Assembly (NCBI GenBank): GCA_027214255.1
Contig: JAPWHL010000010.1
Location: 62,001-126,000 of the forward strand
Direction of reading: 5' to 3'
DNA: 64,000 nucleotides
Origin: Roseovarius aestuarii
Lineage (GTDB): Bacteria; Pseudomonadota; Alphaproteobacteria; Rhodobacterales; Rhodobacteraceae
Part shown: positions 9,260 through 18,293 of the stretch, piece after piece
Layout of the letters: every line of letters begins with the position of its first letter
Numbering within the stretch: position 1 is the stretch's first letter
Position numbers and translations under genes: made by a program
The notes under the pieces: generated by a model
The model's database searches: none
Seen by the model: the letters and a program-made list of their open reading frames with translations, nothing else
What the model was told of the DNA's origin: nothing

Positions 9260-9895
9260 ATGTCTTTCGACCTCTGGCTTACGTTTGTCGCCGCCTCGAC
9301 CGCCTTGATATTGATCCCCGGGCCCACTGTGTTGCTGGTTCTCAGCTACGCACTTAGCAAGGGGCGCGGTGTTGCTCTGGCCACGGCCGGGGGCGTAGCA
9401 CTGGGAGATCTGGTAGCGATGACCGCGTCCCTGATGGGGCTGGGCGCACTGGTTCTTGCCTCGGCCACGTTGTTCACCGCGTTGAAATGGGCCGGCGCAA
9501 TCTATCTGGTCTGGTTGGGCATCAAACTGTTGCGCAGCGCACGCACAGCCGATGTTGGCCTGCCCATGCCATCGCCGGACGTAACCGGGCGCAACGTATT
9601 CTGGCACGCTGCGGCCGTCACCGCGCTAAACCCGAAGTCCATCGCATTTTTCATTGCCTTCGTGCCGCAGTTCGTCACGCTGAACACGCCACTGGCGCCG
9701 CAGTTCGCCATTCTGATCGCGACCTTTGTTGGATTGGCCGTCTTTAACGCGCTGGCTTATGCGTTATTGGCCGACAGGCTGCGGCAGCGCATCCAACGTC
9801 CCGGCGTTCTGACATGGTTGACGCGCGTGGGAGGTGGTGCATTGATCTCAATGGGCGTCATGACGGCGTTCATGCGGCGCGCAACAGCGGGCTGA
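9260..9895 (+). CDS. LysE family translocator (amino acid exporter)
   Basis: A 211-residue inner-membrane exporter of the LysE/RhtB family with six predicted helices. The N-terminus contains the family pattern LILIPGPTVLLVLSYALSKG, followed by GGVALGDLVAMTASLMGLG and, in the second half, LNPKSIAFFIAFVPQFV. Substrates are typically amino acids such as homoserine lactone, threonine or lysine. It follows mtnP by 34 bp in the same direction and may share its transcript. Confidence 0.9.
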   Translation: MSFDLWLTFVAASTALILIPGPTVLLVLSYALSKGRGVALATAGGVALGDLVAMTASLMGLGALVLASATLFTALKWAGAIYLVWLGIKLLRSARTADVGLPMPSPDVTGRNVFWHAAAVTALNPKSIAFFIAFVPQFVTLNTPLAPQFAILIATFVGLAVFNALAYALLADRLRQRIQRPGVLTWLTRVGGGALISMGVMTAFMRRATAG

Positions 9896-9910
9896 GGCTG
9901 ACGCCTCGCA

Positions 9911-10171
9911 TCAGTCACCATTGCTGTTCTGCTTTACAAATTTACAGATAAACCGGCGGATTTCGCCGGCGGCTGGGCTATCCATCTGTTGACACAGCGC
10001 TACAAAGGCATCGCGCTCGGCCCTGTTCACCCGTAGGATCAGCTGACTGTCTTTTCAGCCAGAGTCGGGTGTATCCCTGTCCGGCTTGGTCCGGGCCAGA
10101 TCCGCCGCAAATGTTGGGGCATCAGCAGACGCCGCGTGGGTTGAAGGGAGAGAGTGATCCGAATGCGTCAT
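9911..10171 (-). pseudogene. Small ribbon-helix-helix-like gene with an in-frame stop
   Basis: On the minus strand an ATG at 10171 opens a frame beginning MTHSDHSLPSTHAASADAPT and running 38 codons to a TGA at 10055-10057. The same frame then continues without interruption for 47 codons, starting KDSQLILRVNRAERDAFV and including EIRRFICKFVKQ, to a TGA at 9911. The second part looks like a short ribbon-helix-helix or Arc-type DNA-binding domain, and the first like its disordered leader. No good ATG starts the second part on its own. I read it as one 86-codon gene broken by a nonsense codon; a sequencing error or recoding cannot be excluded. Confidence 0.55.
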
Positions 10172-10376
10172 ATCGAACCTGCGCATATCTTCACTTTGGG
10201 AAGCCGGCGCATCATAGCGTCGACCTTGCAACCGCAGCATCGGCCAACCGGTGCTGTATTGCAAAAGATGCGGGCAATCATGTCGCACGCTGGCAAGTTC
10301 ACTGCGCAGTTGCTTGCATGCCCGGCCCGGATCAGCAAAACAGGGGCAACCGTCCAAAACAGCGAAGATGCCCAAA

Positions 10377-10916
10377 ATGGCCAGTGCCAAGACCGTGCGC
10401 GACTATATCCGTACCATTCCAGATTTCCCGCAACCCGGCGTGATGTTTCGCGACGTGACAACCCTGTTCGCGGATCCACGCGGATTTCGAATTGCCGTGG
10501 ATCAACTGCTCCACCCCTATTCGGGCATGCGCATCGACAAGGTCGTTGGGTTGGAAGCGCGCGGATTCATTCTGGGCGGGGCGGTAGCGCACCAACTGGG
10601 CACCGGATTTGTACCCGTACGCAAGGCGGGCAAACTCCCCGGCTCTGTGATCTCGCAGGATTACACGCTGGAATATGGCACCGCCACGGTCGAGTTGCAC
10701 ACAGACGCGATAGAACCCGGTGAAAGCATCCTGATTGTCGATGACCTGTTGGCCACCGGCGGAACGGCCGAGGCCGGGATTCGCCTGATCGAACGTCAGG
10801 GCGGCAAGATCGCGGGTTGCGCCTTTGTCGTCGATCTGCCTGATCTGGGGGGGCGCAAGCGGATTGAAGCGTTGGGGATGGAGGTGCATGCCCTATGCGC
10901 CTTTGAGGGCGACTGA
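10377..10916 (+). CDS. apt: Adenine phosphoribosyltransferase
   Basis: Converts adenine and PRPP to AMP in purine salvage. The 179-residue product starts [20 protein letters not shown] and contains [14 protein letters not shown] and the PRPP-binding motif [16 protein letters not shown]. The length matches family members (about 180). The frame is open far upstream, and a second ATG at 10368 is possible; 10377 is chosen because homology begins there. Adenine may come from MTA cleavage by the nearby mtnP product. Confidence 0.95.
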   Translation: MASAKTVRDYIRTIPDFPQPGVMFRDVTTLFADPRGFRIAVDQLLHPYSGMRIDKVVGLEARGFILGGAVAHQLGTGFVPVRKAGKLPGSVISQDYTLEYGTATVELHTDAIEPGESILIVDDLLATGGTAEAGIRLIERQGGKIAGCAFVVDLPDLGGRKRIEALGMEVHALCAFEGD

Positions 10917-11015
10917 CGTTTCTTACGCCCCCCTTTGCAGTCAGCGCGACTGGTCACGAAAACGCGCAGCGCAGGCGCTTGTGTTTTAATCGTTGCCTAG
11001 CATACGGCGCAGTGC

Positions 11016-11681
11016 CTACCTTTTGGAGCTGGACGGGACGCGACCTGATTGGATCAATGCATCCGCCAACATCCTGGCCGTGTCTTCTGACAAAACCGGA
11101 TAGACCGGCATCACGTTGCGATTATCGCCCGCCTGTCCGACCAAATCGCCGCTTGCTGTGCAAAGAAACATCGCACCGCTATTGGCAAACACGATCTGTT
11201 CAGCGGCAAACCGCAAGGTCACGACCTCGACACCCGCTGGCGGAGGAACCCGGCACATGCCCCGCACCCCGTCCAAAACCCGAGCCGGGAGCAGAGCAAA
11301 AGGATCGCCCAACATTGCCTCGGCGGTGTCACTTTCGATTAAGACTGCCTGATCTGGGGTAAGAAACATGCGGTCTCGGTTGCCAAGGGCGCCGGGCGGC
11401 ACCTCCAGCGGCCAGAGCGCGACCGGGCAGCTTTGCGCATCCCCCCAAAGCGGTGCGCGTTCAACTTCGGTCACCCGTTGCAGGCCTGAATCAAACGTCA
11501 ACACTTTGTCGCCTGCGCTGATAGCTTCGATTGCGCGCCATCCTTGGGTGCTGGCCACACGCGTTCCGGCCATAATCCCCGACAGTGCAGTGCCCGGTTG
11601 CCCAGCCACCTCGGGTTCGGTTCCAAGGCCCCAATAGTCACGAGTTAACGCCCCCGAAGTCATTTCACCCCAACCAAACAT
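11016..11681 (-). CDS. Hint-domain protein lacking the usual nucleophile
   Basis: A 221-residue protein of the Hint (hedgehog/intein) type common in Roseobacter genomes. Block A reads SGIMAGTRVASTQGWRAIEA then ISAGDKVLTFDSG, and the region FLTPDQAVLIES is the second conserved block. Self-splicing Hint domains begin with Cys or Ser followed by the GT-R-A motif; the position before AGTRVA is Met here and no Cys precedes it, so self-cleavage seems unlikely. The gene stands alone. Function is unknown. Confidence 0.8.
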   Translation of the reverse strand: MFGWGEMTSGALTRDYWGLGTEPEVAGQPGTALSGIMAGTRVASTQGWRAIEAISAGDKVLTFDSGLQRVTEVERAPLWGDAQSCPVALWPLEVPPGALGNRDRMFLTPDQAVLIESDTAEAMLGDPFALLPARVLDGVRGMCRVPPPAGVEVVTLRFAAEQIVFANSGAMFLCTASGDLVGQAGDNRNVMPVYPVLSEDTARMLADALIQSGRVPSSSKR

Positions 11682-11869
11682 GTCGCCATCCCCTCAGATG
11701 TAGCAGCGCATCAGGCCCCCCAGCCCGTCAGCATTCAAGTTAATCCTTTGATGATCTAAGGGGCCATTTCAGGCTCAAACCATGTCACAAACTGGTCATT
11801 GGGCCTTCTGACGGCACAATACCGGTGAGCATGTGCGAATTGGCGTGAAACCGGCAATAATCTTGTGGG

Positions 11870-12514
11870 CTAAAACGCGTAACCGAATCGGTCGATATCC
11901 TGAGCACACAGGTTTGCGACCCGACTGATCAGTGTGTCGCAATAATAGCTCCGATAATCCCGGCGGCGCTGGGATTGGTTCACAACCGGCAGGTCCAGCT
12001 GGAATCCAAGCGTGTCCCACAACGCAATTGAATCGCGCTCAAATTCTTCAATGCGGATGTACAGATCACATCTCTCCTGCCCGAAGGCATCGCGCGTGTA
12101 GGATGTGTAGGGATTGGCCGAGATCGACGCGCCTGTTTGCGGATGCGCCAGAAACCCCACGAAATCCACCGCTTGTGCGAGACGAACGGCCGGATGCTCG
12201 AACCTTTGGGCGCGCAGCCAGTGATAGTAGCTGACCATCCGGTCCCAAGGATTGCGTACCAAAGTAACGACAAATGCCCCGGCCACGAATTCCCGGCTGA
12301 CCAGCCCGTCGATGTCGGCCAATGTGCTGTGTTTCCAAAGTCGCCCGGCGGCCTGTGCTCCTTTTAGACGGCCCCGCCTGCGCCGCGCTTTGGGCGTATC
12401 ACCGATCAAGATATCATCGCGCATCGCACGCGATTCCAACGCCAACGCCAACGCGGTTCCCCCGGTCTTGGGGATATGAACAAAAACAAAGTTGCGCCCC
12501 GGAGAAATGATCAT
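11870..12514 (-). CDS. Sulfotransferase family protein
   Basis: A 214-residue PAPS-dependent sulfotransferase-like protein. The 5'-phosphosulfate loop is seen near the N-terminus as FVFVHIPKTGGTALALAL, and the 3'-phosphate-binding segment as VVTLVRNPWDRMVSYYHWL. These proteins transfer sulfate to carbohydrates or other surface acceptors; the acceptor is unknown. The frame extends to an ATG at 12547, but MIISPGRNFVF at 12514 matches the usual N-terminus better; both have weak ribosome sites. Confidence 0.85.
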   Translation of the reverse strand: MIISPGRNFVFVHIPKTGGTALALALESRAMRDDILIGDTPKARRRRGRLKGAQAAGRLWKHSTLADIDGLVSREFVAGAFVVTLVRNPWDRMVSYYHWLRAQRFEHPAVRLAQAVDFVGFLAHPQTGASISANPYTSYTRDAFGQERCDLYIRIEEFERDSIALWDTLGFQLDLPVVNQSQRRRDYRSYYCDTLISRVANLCAQDIDRFGYAF

Positions 12515-12727
12515 GACCTTGCCTAAAACGTTTCGCGCGATCTGCATAGCTTACCAATACACGCAGCGGTGGGATTTGGGTATTTGGACCAAGAAAAAAG
12601 CAGTGGAAGGTCAGGCCATCCAGTTGGCACGAAGTGGGAGAGCTATGTGAGTTTCCGTTTGATCGGCAGGACAAACCCCATATCCTCGCTGGACTGTTGG
12701 ATCAACGAATCACGGGGAGGGTGACGT

Positions 12728-14356
12728 ATGGGGTGGATGAGTGACGAGACCGGTCTTGGCAAACGGGCCGCCAATTTCGTTCCGTTGACACCCTTATCGC
12801 ATTTGCGGCGTGCTGCGCTTCTCTATCCCGACTATGAAGCGATGGTTTACGGACAGATCCGGCGCAGCTATCGCGAGTATCACGCGCGCTGTTCACGTTT
12901 AAGTTCGGCGCTGGCAGGATTGGGGGTGATGCCCGGCGATGTCGTCGCAACGCTGTTGCCCAATGTCCCCGCACAAGCCGAAGCCCATTTTGGTGTCCCC
13001 GCGTGCGGAGCCGTTTTGAACACGATCAACACCCGGCTAGAGCCGGATACCATCGCCTATATCTTTGATCACGGTGGAGCCAAGATTGCACTGGTCGATA
13101 CACCCGTTCTTCCCGTGGTCGAGGCTGCGCTGGCCCTGATGGAAGGCCCCGCCCCGTTGTTGATCGAAGTAAATGACGACGCTGCGGGTTATCCTGCGAC
13201 AGGTCGATACCAGACATATGAAGCTATTTTGGAGCAAGGTGACGACACGTTTGAATGGATAATGCCCGAGGATGAATGGGAAAGCCTTGCGCTGAACTAT
13301 ACCTCGGGCACCACCGGGCGTCCCAAGGGTGTAGTCTATCACCATCGTGGAGCCTATCTGATGACGATGGGCACCGCTCTCAGTTGGCAGATGGTACGCC
13401 ACCCACGCTATCTGACCATCGTACCGCTGTTTCATTGCAACGGGTGGAACCACACCTGGATGGTCCCCCTGCTGGGCGGCACGGTGATCTGTTGTCGTGA
13501 TGTAACGGCCAAGAACATCTATGACGCGATCGCCGATGAAAACGTCACGCATTTCGGTGGCGCCCCCATCGTTTTGAATTCCATCGTCAACGCCAAGCCC
13601 TCGGACCGGCGTCCGTTTGATCACACGGTCGAAGTATTCACCGCCGGCGCCCCACCGCCGGCTGCGACCTTGCGCGCGATCGAGCCGCTGGGGTTCAACG
13701 TCATGCAGGTGTACGGCCTGACCGAAACCTATGGGCATGTCACAGAATGCACGTGGCACAGCGCATGGGACGGCAAACCCGAGGACGAACGATTTGCCAT
13801 CAAGGCACGAACCGGTGTGCACATGCCCATGGCCGAAGACATTACGGCCATGGACCCCAAAACGATGATCCAAACCCCGAAGGACGGCAGCACTCAAGGC
13901 GAAATCATGATCCGCGGCAACACGGTGATGAAGGGCTATCTAAAGAACCCAGAAGCCACCGAAGAGGCTTTTCGCGGTGGGTACTTCCATTCCGGCGATA
14001 TCGCGCTGCAACACCCTGATCATTATTTGCAGATCGCGGACCGGGCCAAGGATATCATTATCTCGGGTGGCGAGAACATCAGTTCGGTTGAGGTGGAAGG
14101 CGTCTTGATGACCCATCCTGCCGTTCTTTTGTGTGCCGTGGTGGCCAAGCCCGACGACAAATGGGGGGAAGTGCCCTGCGCCTTTGTCGAGCTGAAGGAC
14201 GATGCAACAGCAGATGAGACCGAAATTATTGCGTATCTGCGCGCCCGGCTGGCCGGTTTCAAAACCCCCAAACATGTCGCGTTTCAGGAACTGCCCAAGA
14301 CGTCCACCGGCAAGATACAAAAATTCGAGTTGCGCGCGGCCGCCAAAGCGCTGTGA
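12728..14356 (+). CDS. AMP-forming acyl-CoA synthetase
   Basis: A 542-residue adenylate-forming enzyme that activates a carboxylic acid with ATP and CoA. The P-loop-like motif is LNYTSGTTGRPKG (near residue 195), followed by IVPLFHCNGWNHTWM, VMQVYGLTETYGHVTECTWH, the YFHSGDIA motif and the C-terminal PKTSTGKIQKFELR lysine motif. The FHCNGW signature places it with medium/short-chain acyl-CoA synthetases, a group that includes methylmercaptopropionate-CoA ligases (DmdB) of roseobacters, but I cannot decide the substrate. ATG at 12728 follows GGGGAGG by seven bases, a strong site that fixes the start. Monocistronic. Confidence 0.92.
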   Translation: MGWMSDETGLGKRAANFVPLTPLSHLRRAALLYPDYEAMVYGQIRRSYREYHARCSRLSSALAGLGVMPGDVVATLLPNVPAQAEAHFGVPACGAVLNTINTRLEPDTIAYIFDHGGAKIALVDTPVLPVVEAALALMEGPAPLLIEVNDDAAGYPATGRYQTYEAILEQGDDTFEWIMPEDEWESLALNYTSGTTGRPKGVVYHHRGAYLMTMGTALSWQMVRHPRYLTIVPLFHCNGWNHTWMVPLLGGTVICCRDVTAKNIYDAIADENVTHFGGAPIVLNSIVNAKPSDRRPFDHTVEVFTAGAPPPAATLRAIEPLGFNVMQVYGLTETYGHVTECTWHSAWDGKPEDERFAIKARTGVHMPMAEDITAMDPKTMIQTPKDGSTQGEIMIRGNTVMKGYLKNPEATEEAFRGGYFHSGDIALQHPDHYLQIADRAKDIIISGGENISSVEVEGVLMTHPAVLLCAVVAKPDDKWGEVPCAFVELKDDATADETEIIAYLRARLAGFKTPKHVAFQELPKTSTGKIQKFELRAAAKAL

Positions 14357-14671
14357 GCAGTGTCAGGCCCTACAACATGTCCGTGCCCCACCTGAACATT
14401 GCTTTGCACCGCAGGCGACATTGCGGCGGTGCTGCACTTCCATAACGCATTAGGTACGTTTCAAATCGCTTTTACATAACCAACGAATTTAAGGATTCTC
14501 GTCTTTTGCATTCCCCAAATTTCCTCGGGCAGATACACTACGGGCGACAGGGTCGTGGCGTTAGGCAACCTTTTGCAAAGGGACTGAATGCCATCAACCG
14601 CGCAATGATTGCGGCAAGCGGCCCCGCCGTGCTAACGTTGTTGCAATGAGGCAGAGCAGGCCCACAGCGAC
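14357..14671. other. Intergenic region, 315 bp
   Basis: No gene seen. It holds an imperfect hairpin GCACCGC / GCGGTGC near 14406-14433 that could end the acyl-CoA synthetase transcript although no T-run follows, an AT-richer block near 14458-14525 likely to contain the promoter of the next gene, and one isolated TTTTGCAAAG near 14570. Confidence 0.5.
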
Positions 14672-15697
14672 ATGACAGCATTAACCGAATATCAGCGGCT
14701 AGAGGCGCCCGGCCTGTGGCGCGCCGCGCCCGAGGACCAGCGCACCGAGGTTGTCGTGTCTATTGGCGACGCCACGTTGATCATCACGGATATGCGCGAC
14801 CGCGCGTTGACCCATTGGTCAATTCCTGCAATCAGCCGCGCCAACCCCGGCCAGTATCCAGCGCTGTTTCATCCCGATGGTGATCCGGGCGAAACACTGG
14901 AATTGCGGGACTCCGAGTCCGAAATGATCACCGCCATCGAAAAACTGCGCAGTGCGGTTGAGCGGCGCAGGCCTCATCCGGGCCGGTTGCGCCTGATTTC
15001 GATGTTGGCGTCAATGGTTGCTGTGGCTGCGCTGGCTCTGTTCTGGCTGCCCAATGCAGTGCGCGATCACGCGCTACGCGTCGTTCCCGATGTCAATCGC
15101 AACGCGATCGGGGCCGCCTTGGCCGAACAATTGCAAGCCGTCACCGGCCCGCCCTGTCGCGCACCCGGCGGGTTGGAAGCGCTGTCCACTCTGAAAAACC
15201 GACTACCGGCCCAACGCGGTAGCGGCACGCTGCGTGTCGTGCGCGGCGGCCTGGCCAGCACAGCCAGCCTGCCGGGGGGAACGATGTTGATCCACCGTGA
15301 GTTGGTCGAGGATTATGACGAACCGGACGTTGTCGCCGGATACATCGTGGCCGAGCGGGTGCGCATGCGGGCGCATGATCCGTTAGGGCGATTGCTGGAT
15401 CATGCCGGGCTGATCGCCGCCTTCCGCCTGCTGACCACCGGCAGCCCCGGAGAGGACGCATTGCGCAGCTACGCCGCATATCTTCTGACCGCCGAGGCCC
15501 CGCCGATAGCTGACGAACTGTTGCTGGACGGGTTTCGCACATGGCAGGTGCGCAGCACGCCCTATGCCTATGCTCAAGACATCTCCGGCGAAACCACACT
15601 CCACCTGATCGAGGCCGATCCCTATGCCGGTGGCACGCCCGATCCGGTGCTGAGCGATGGCGATTGGATTAGGTTACAAGGTATCTGCGGCAGCTGA
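14672..15697 (+). CDS. Membrane-anchored protein of unknown function, M48-like C-terminal part
   Basis: Not recognised as a named family. The 341-residue product has an N-terminal globular part (residues 1-105), one strong transmembrane segment near 110-130 (LISMLASMVAVAALALFWLP), and a periplasmic or cytoplasmic C-terminal domain. The segment GGTMLIHRELVEDYDEPDVV then AGYIVAERVRMRAHDPLGRL is laid out like the active-site helix of M48-type metallopeptidases, where HExxH would fall, but the histidines are absent (VAERVRM). I infer a degenerate, non-catalytic peptidase-like fold, weakly. It stands alone between two intergenic gaps. Confidence 0.65.
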   Translation: MTALTEYQRLEAPGLWRAAPEDQRTEVVVSIGDATLIITDMRDRALTHWSIPAISRANPGQYPALFHPDGDPGETLELRDSESEMITAIEKLRSAVERRRPHPGRLRLISMLASMVAVAALALFWLPNAVRDHALRVVPDVNRNAIGAALAEQLQAVTGPPCRAPGGLEALSTLKNRLPAQRGSGTLRVVRGGLASTASLPGGTMLIHRELVEDYDEPDVVAGYIVAERVRMRAHDPLGRLLDHAGLIAAFRLLTTGSPGEDALRSYAAYLLTAEAPPIADELLLDGFRTWQVRSTPYAYAQDISGETTLHLIEADPYAGGTPDPVLSDGDWIRLQGICGS

Positions 15698-15823
15698 ACA
15701 CGCCCAACAAAAGCGTTCGCGCCCTGGTCATCCCACCAAGATCATCACATCGCGAAATTAACCTGTCTCTGTCCTCGACAGAGCGCGCTTGGGTCTAAAA
15801 ATCACTACGATCCGGTCGCAAGA

Positions 15824-15850
15824 ATGCCGGGCCCGTTACAGACCCGGCAT
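15824..15850 (-). terminator. Terminator-like hairpin downstream of the SPOR gene
   Basis: A perfect 8-bp inverted repeat ATGCCGGG / CCCGGCAT with an 11-base loop lies 25 bases beyond the SPOR gene stop on the minus strand. The following T-run is weak (TCTTG), so termination is only probable. Confidence 0.5.
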
Positions 15851-15874
15851 ATAAAATTGCATGGGTTCTTAACG

Positions 15875-17293
15875 TCAGTTGCGTAGAACCGCGTTGCCAA
15901 AACCGGCATTGCGCACCCGTGACAACGCTGAATTCAAGCTGCCTTGGGTCCGAAACGGGCCGCTTAGCACGACACTATAGGTCTTGCCTTTGCTGTGCAG
16001 CGATCCCAGACGCGCGGGCAATCCCGTGGAGGCGAGGCGTTGTGCGGCTTGCTGCGCCTGTGCACGGTCTTGATACACCCCGGCCTGCACATAACTGTGG
16101 CTGGCCGCAGCCGTGTTTTTCGGTGCGGGCTGAACGGGGGCTGGTGCAACTTTCGTCGCGGCCGTGCGCGTTGCCACAGGCACCTGCCCTTTGGATGAAA
16201 TCACGCCCTGCGCTTGGTTTTGTTCCGCATAGCTGGTGTAAGGATAGACTAGGCCGGGATATTTCGCGGTTACCTCGCGCCCCGTGCTTCGGTCGATCAG
16301 ATTGCGTGGCACGGTATTGGTCCATGTGACATCCATCTGGGCCCGCCCCGCAAACGTCTGGTGCGCGCGTTGCGGGTTCAAACGACCATCCATCCAGACA
16401 CGCTTGTAACCTTCGGGAATCTGAACGCCACGGGTGCTGTTGATCTGGCTGCGACGCACCTTGCGTGGTGTTACGCGCGTTGTGTAGGGATCAACCGTTT
16501 GCACACTTGCCGTGGTCATCGGTGCCGTTGCAACGGGCGCTGTGCGCGGCACATAAACCGGCTCGTAGGCTGTGGTGGTCGCAGCATAAACCGTCTGTGT
16601 TGCGGCGCGATTTGCACCGGGGACACGGGTCACGTGATCCTCGACCTGAGGGCCGCAACGCACAGTGTACCGCGATGATGTCATGTAGCGGCTAGAAATG
16701 CTGCTGCCTCCGACACATTTTGATCTGGTCGTTGCGACGCGCGGTGCGGACGCGGTTTTGACCTTTACCGTCGAGGCCACAGGTGCGGCCATGACGGGCG
16801 CTACGCGTGGCGCGGCAACTCTGCCCACAGGCTGCACAACTACGGGTGCAGGAGCGCGGCGCACGATCTTGGGTTGTGGCTGAGGTTGAGGTTTTGCGCG
16901 TACGATGGCGGGTTTGGCCTGTACTAGCGCAGGCTTCACACGCGCCACCGGTTTTGCAGCGGGTGCAGGCTTGGCCGCAGGAGCAGGAACGTTAATAACC
17001 ACTGGCTCGGACGCCGGCGCGGTGGGCGTAGGCGCAGGTGCGCGCACCACCCCAGTTGTCGGCTGCTGACCGCATACCGGGGTGCGGCTGCGCGAGACAC
17101 GCGGCACCCAGGTGACGTTGCCGTCTATTCCCGCGCGCACAAAAACACAGCCTTTGCTGTCAACATATTGGCGCCCTTGGTAGCTACTGGGCGGAAACTC
17201 GGCGGGTTCGCTGGACCCAGTTTTGGCCTGCGCGATTCCCAGACCGCATGATGCCGCGATAACGGCGAACGCAACAACTCTCGTAATTTTCAT
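15875..17293 (-). CDS. Secreted SPOR-domain protein
   Basis: A 472-residue exported protein. Residues 1-24 form a signal peptide (MKITRVVAFAVIAASCGLGI then AQAK). A short Cys-containing domain with YVDSKGCVFVRAG and TPVCGQ follows, then a long Pro/Ala/Lys-rich linker with repeated PAP, AKP and QPQP elements. A SPOR domain ends the protein (SYVQAGVYQDRAQAQQAAQR to VRNAGFGNAVLRN, about 400-472). SPOR domains bind denuded septal peptidoglycan, so a role in cell division or envelope remodelling is likely. The ATG at 17293 has GGGGG seven bases upstream and is preferred over an upstream ATG at 17353. It follows upp by 77 bp. Confidence 0.88.
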   Translation of the reverse strand: MKITRVVAFAVIAASCGLGIAQAKTGSSEPAEFPPSSYQGRQYVDSKGCVFVRAGIDGNVTWVPRVSRSRTPVCGQQPTTGVVRAPAPTPTAPASEPVVINVPAPAAKPAPAAKPVARVKPALVQAKPAIVRAKPQPQPQPKIVRRAPAPVVVQPVGRVAAPRVAPVMAAPVASTVKVKTASAPRVATTRSKCVGGSSISSRYMTSSRYTVRCGPQVEDHVTRVPGANRAATQTVYAATTTAYEPVYVPRTAPVATAPMTTASVQTVDPYTTRVTPRKVRRSQINSTRGVQIPEGYKRVWMDGRLNPQRAHQTFAGRAQMDVTWTNTVPRNLIDRSTGREVTAKYPGLVYPYTSYAEQNQAQGVISSKGQVPVATRTAATKVAPAPVQPAPKNTAAASHSYVQAGVYQDRAQAQQAAQRLASTGLPARLGSLHSKGKTYSVVLSGPFRTQGSLNSALSRVRNAGFGNAVLRN

Positions 17294-17370
17294 ATTGCCC
17301 CCACAAGATGTGGTGAAACTCTGCCTCAATTCATTGGCCGAGTAAACAGGCAAGCGCGCCCCGCAATGGC

Positions 17371-18003
17371 TTATTTGGTGCCAAACATCCGGTCACCCGC
17401 ATCTCCTAGTCCCGGCAGGATGTATCCAGCGTCATTCAGGCTGTCATCCAACGAAGCCGTCAGAATCGGCACATCTGGGTGCGCCTCCTTCATACGGGCG
17501 ACCCCTTCGGGGGCGGCCAGCAGGCACAAAAAGCGAATATCACGCGCGCCGGATTTCTTCAAAAGATCCACAGCAGCCGCCGACGAATTGCCCGTCGCCA
17601 GCATCGGGTCAACCACGATAACCAGGCGGTTGTCCATTTGATCAGGGACTTTGTAATAATATTGAACGGGTTGAAGCGTCTCTTCGTCGCGATAAAGACC
17701 GACAAACCCGACGCGCGCCGATGGGATCAGTTCAAGCATGCCGTCCAACAGGCCGTTACCCGCCCGCAGGATCGAGATCAGCGCCAATTTGCGCCCTGCC
17801 AGAACCGGCGCGTCCATCTCTTGCATCGGAGTTTCTATCGTGCGCGTGGTCATCGGCAACTCATACGTGACCTCATAGGCCAGTAGCTGGCTGATTTCGC
17901 GCAACAACTGGCGAAACACCGCCGTGGAGGTGCCCTTTTCTCGCATCAACGTCAGCTTGTGCTGAACAAGCGGATGTTTCACGACTGTTAGATGCTCTTG
18001 CAT
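17371..18003 (-). CDS. upp: Uracil phosphoribosyltransferase
   Basis: Forms UMP from uracil and PRPP in pyrimidine salvage. The 210-residue protein starts [20 protein letters not shown], has [20 protein letters not shown], the PRPP motif [20 protein letters not shown], and the uracil-binding C-terminus [20 protein letters not shown]. The length matches E. coli Upp (208). The open frame extends upstream, but MQEHL at 18003 is the conserved start. Confidence 0.96.
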   Translation of the reverse strand: MQEHLTVVKHPLVQHKLTLMREKGTSTAVFRQLLREISQLLAYEVTYELPMTTRTIETPMQEMDAPVLAGRKLALISILRAGNGLLDGMLELIPSARVGFVGLYRDEETLQPVQYYYKVPDQMDNRLVIVVDPMLATGNSSAAAVDLLKKSGARDIRFLCLLAAPEGVARMKEAHPDVPILTASLDDSLNDAGYILPGLGDAGDRMFGTK

Positions 18004-18293
18004 AGCGCCCCCTGTGGCATGATCTGTGGCGTTCGCCGGATAGCCCTTATTCCCAGATGCTGCAGGCGGTGGCAATGGTCGAGCGCGCGAAACCTGTCGT
18101 TGTACCGCCCTGAGCGCCCATGACGCGCCCCGATACAAACCTGCCACGTCGCCCCCTGCCCCAGATTGGCACCATTCAAAGTTGCGCCTCGCCCGCCAAA
18201 GATGCAAGCTGCGCGCAACACGCAGCCTCTTTGCGTCGCGCAGGTATTTCACACCAGAAAATCCGCTTCGATGGGGCAAACAAAGGACGGACC

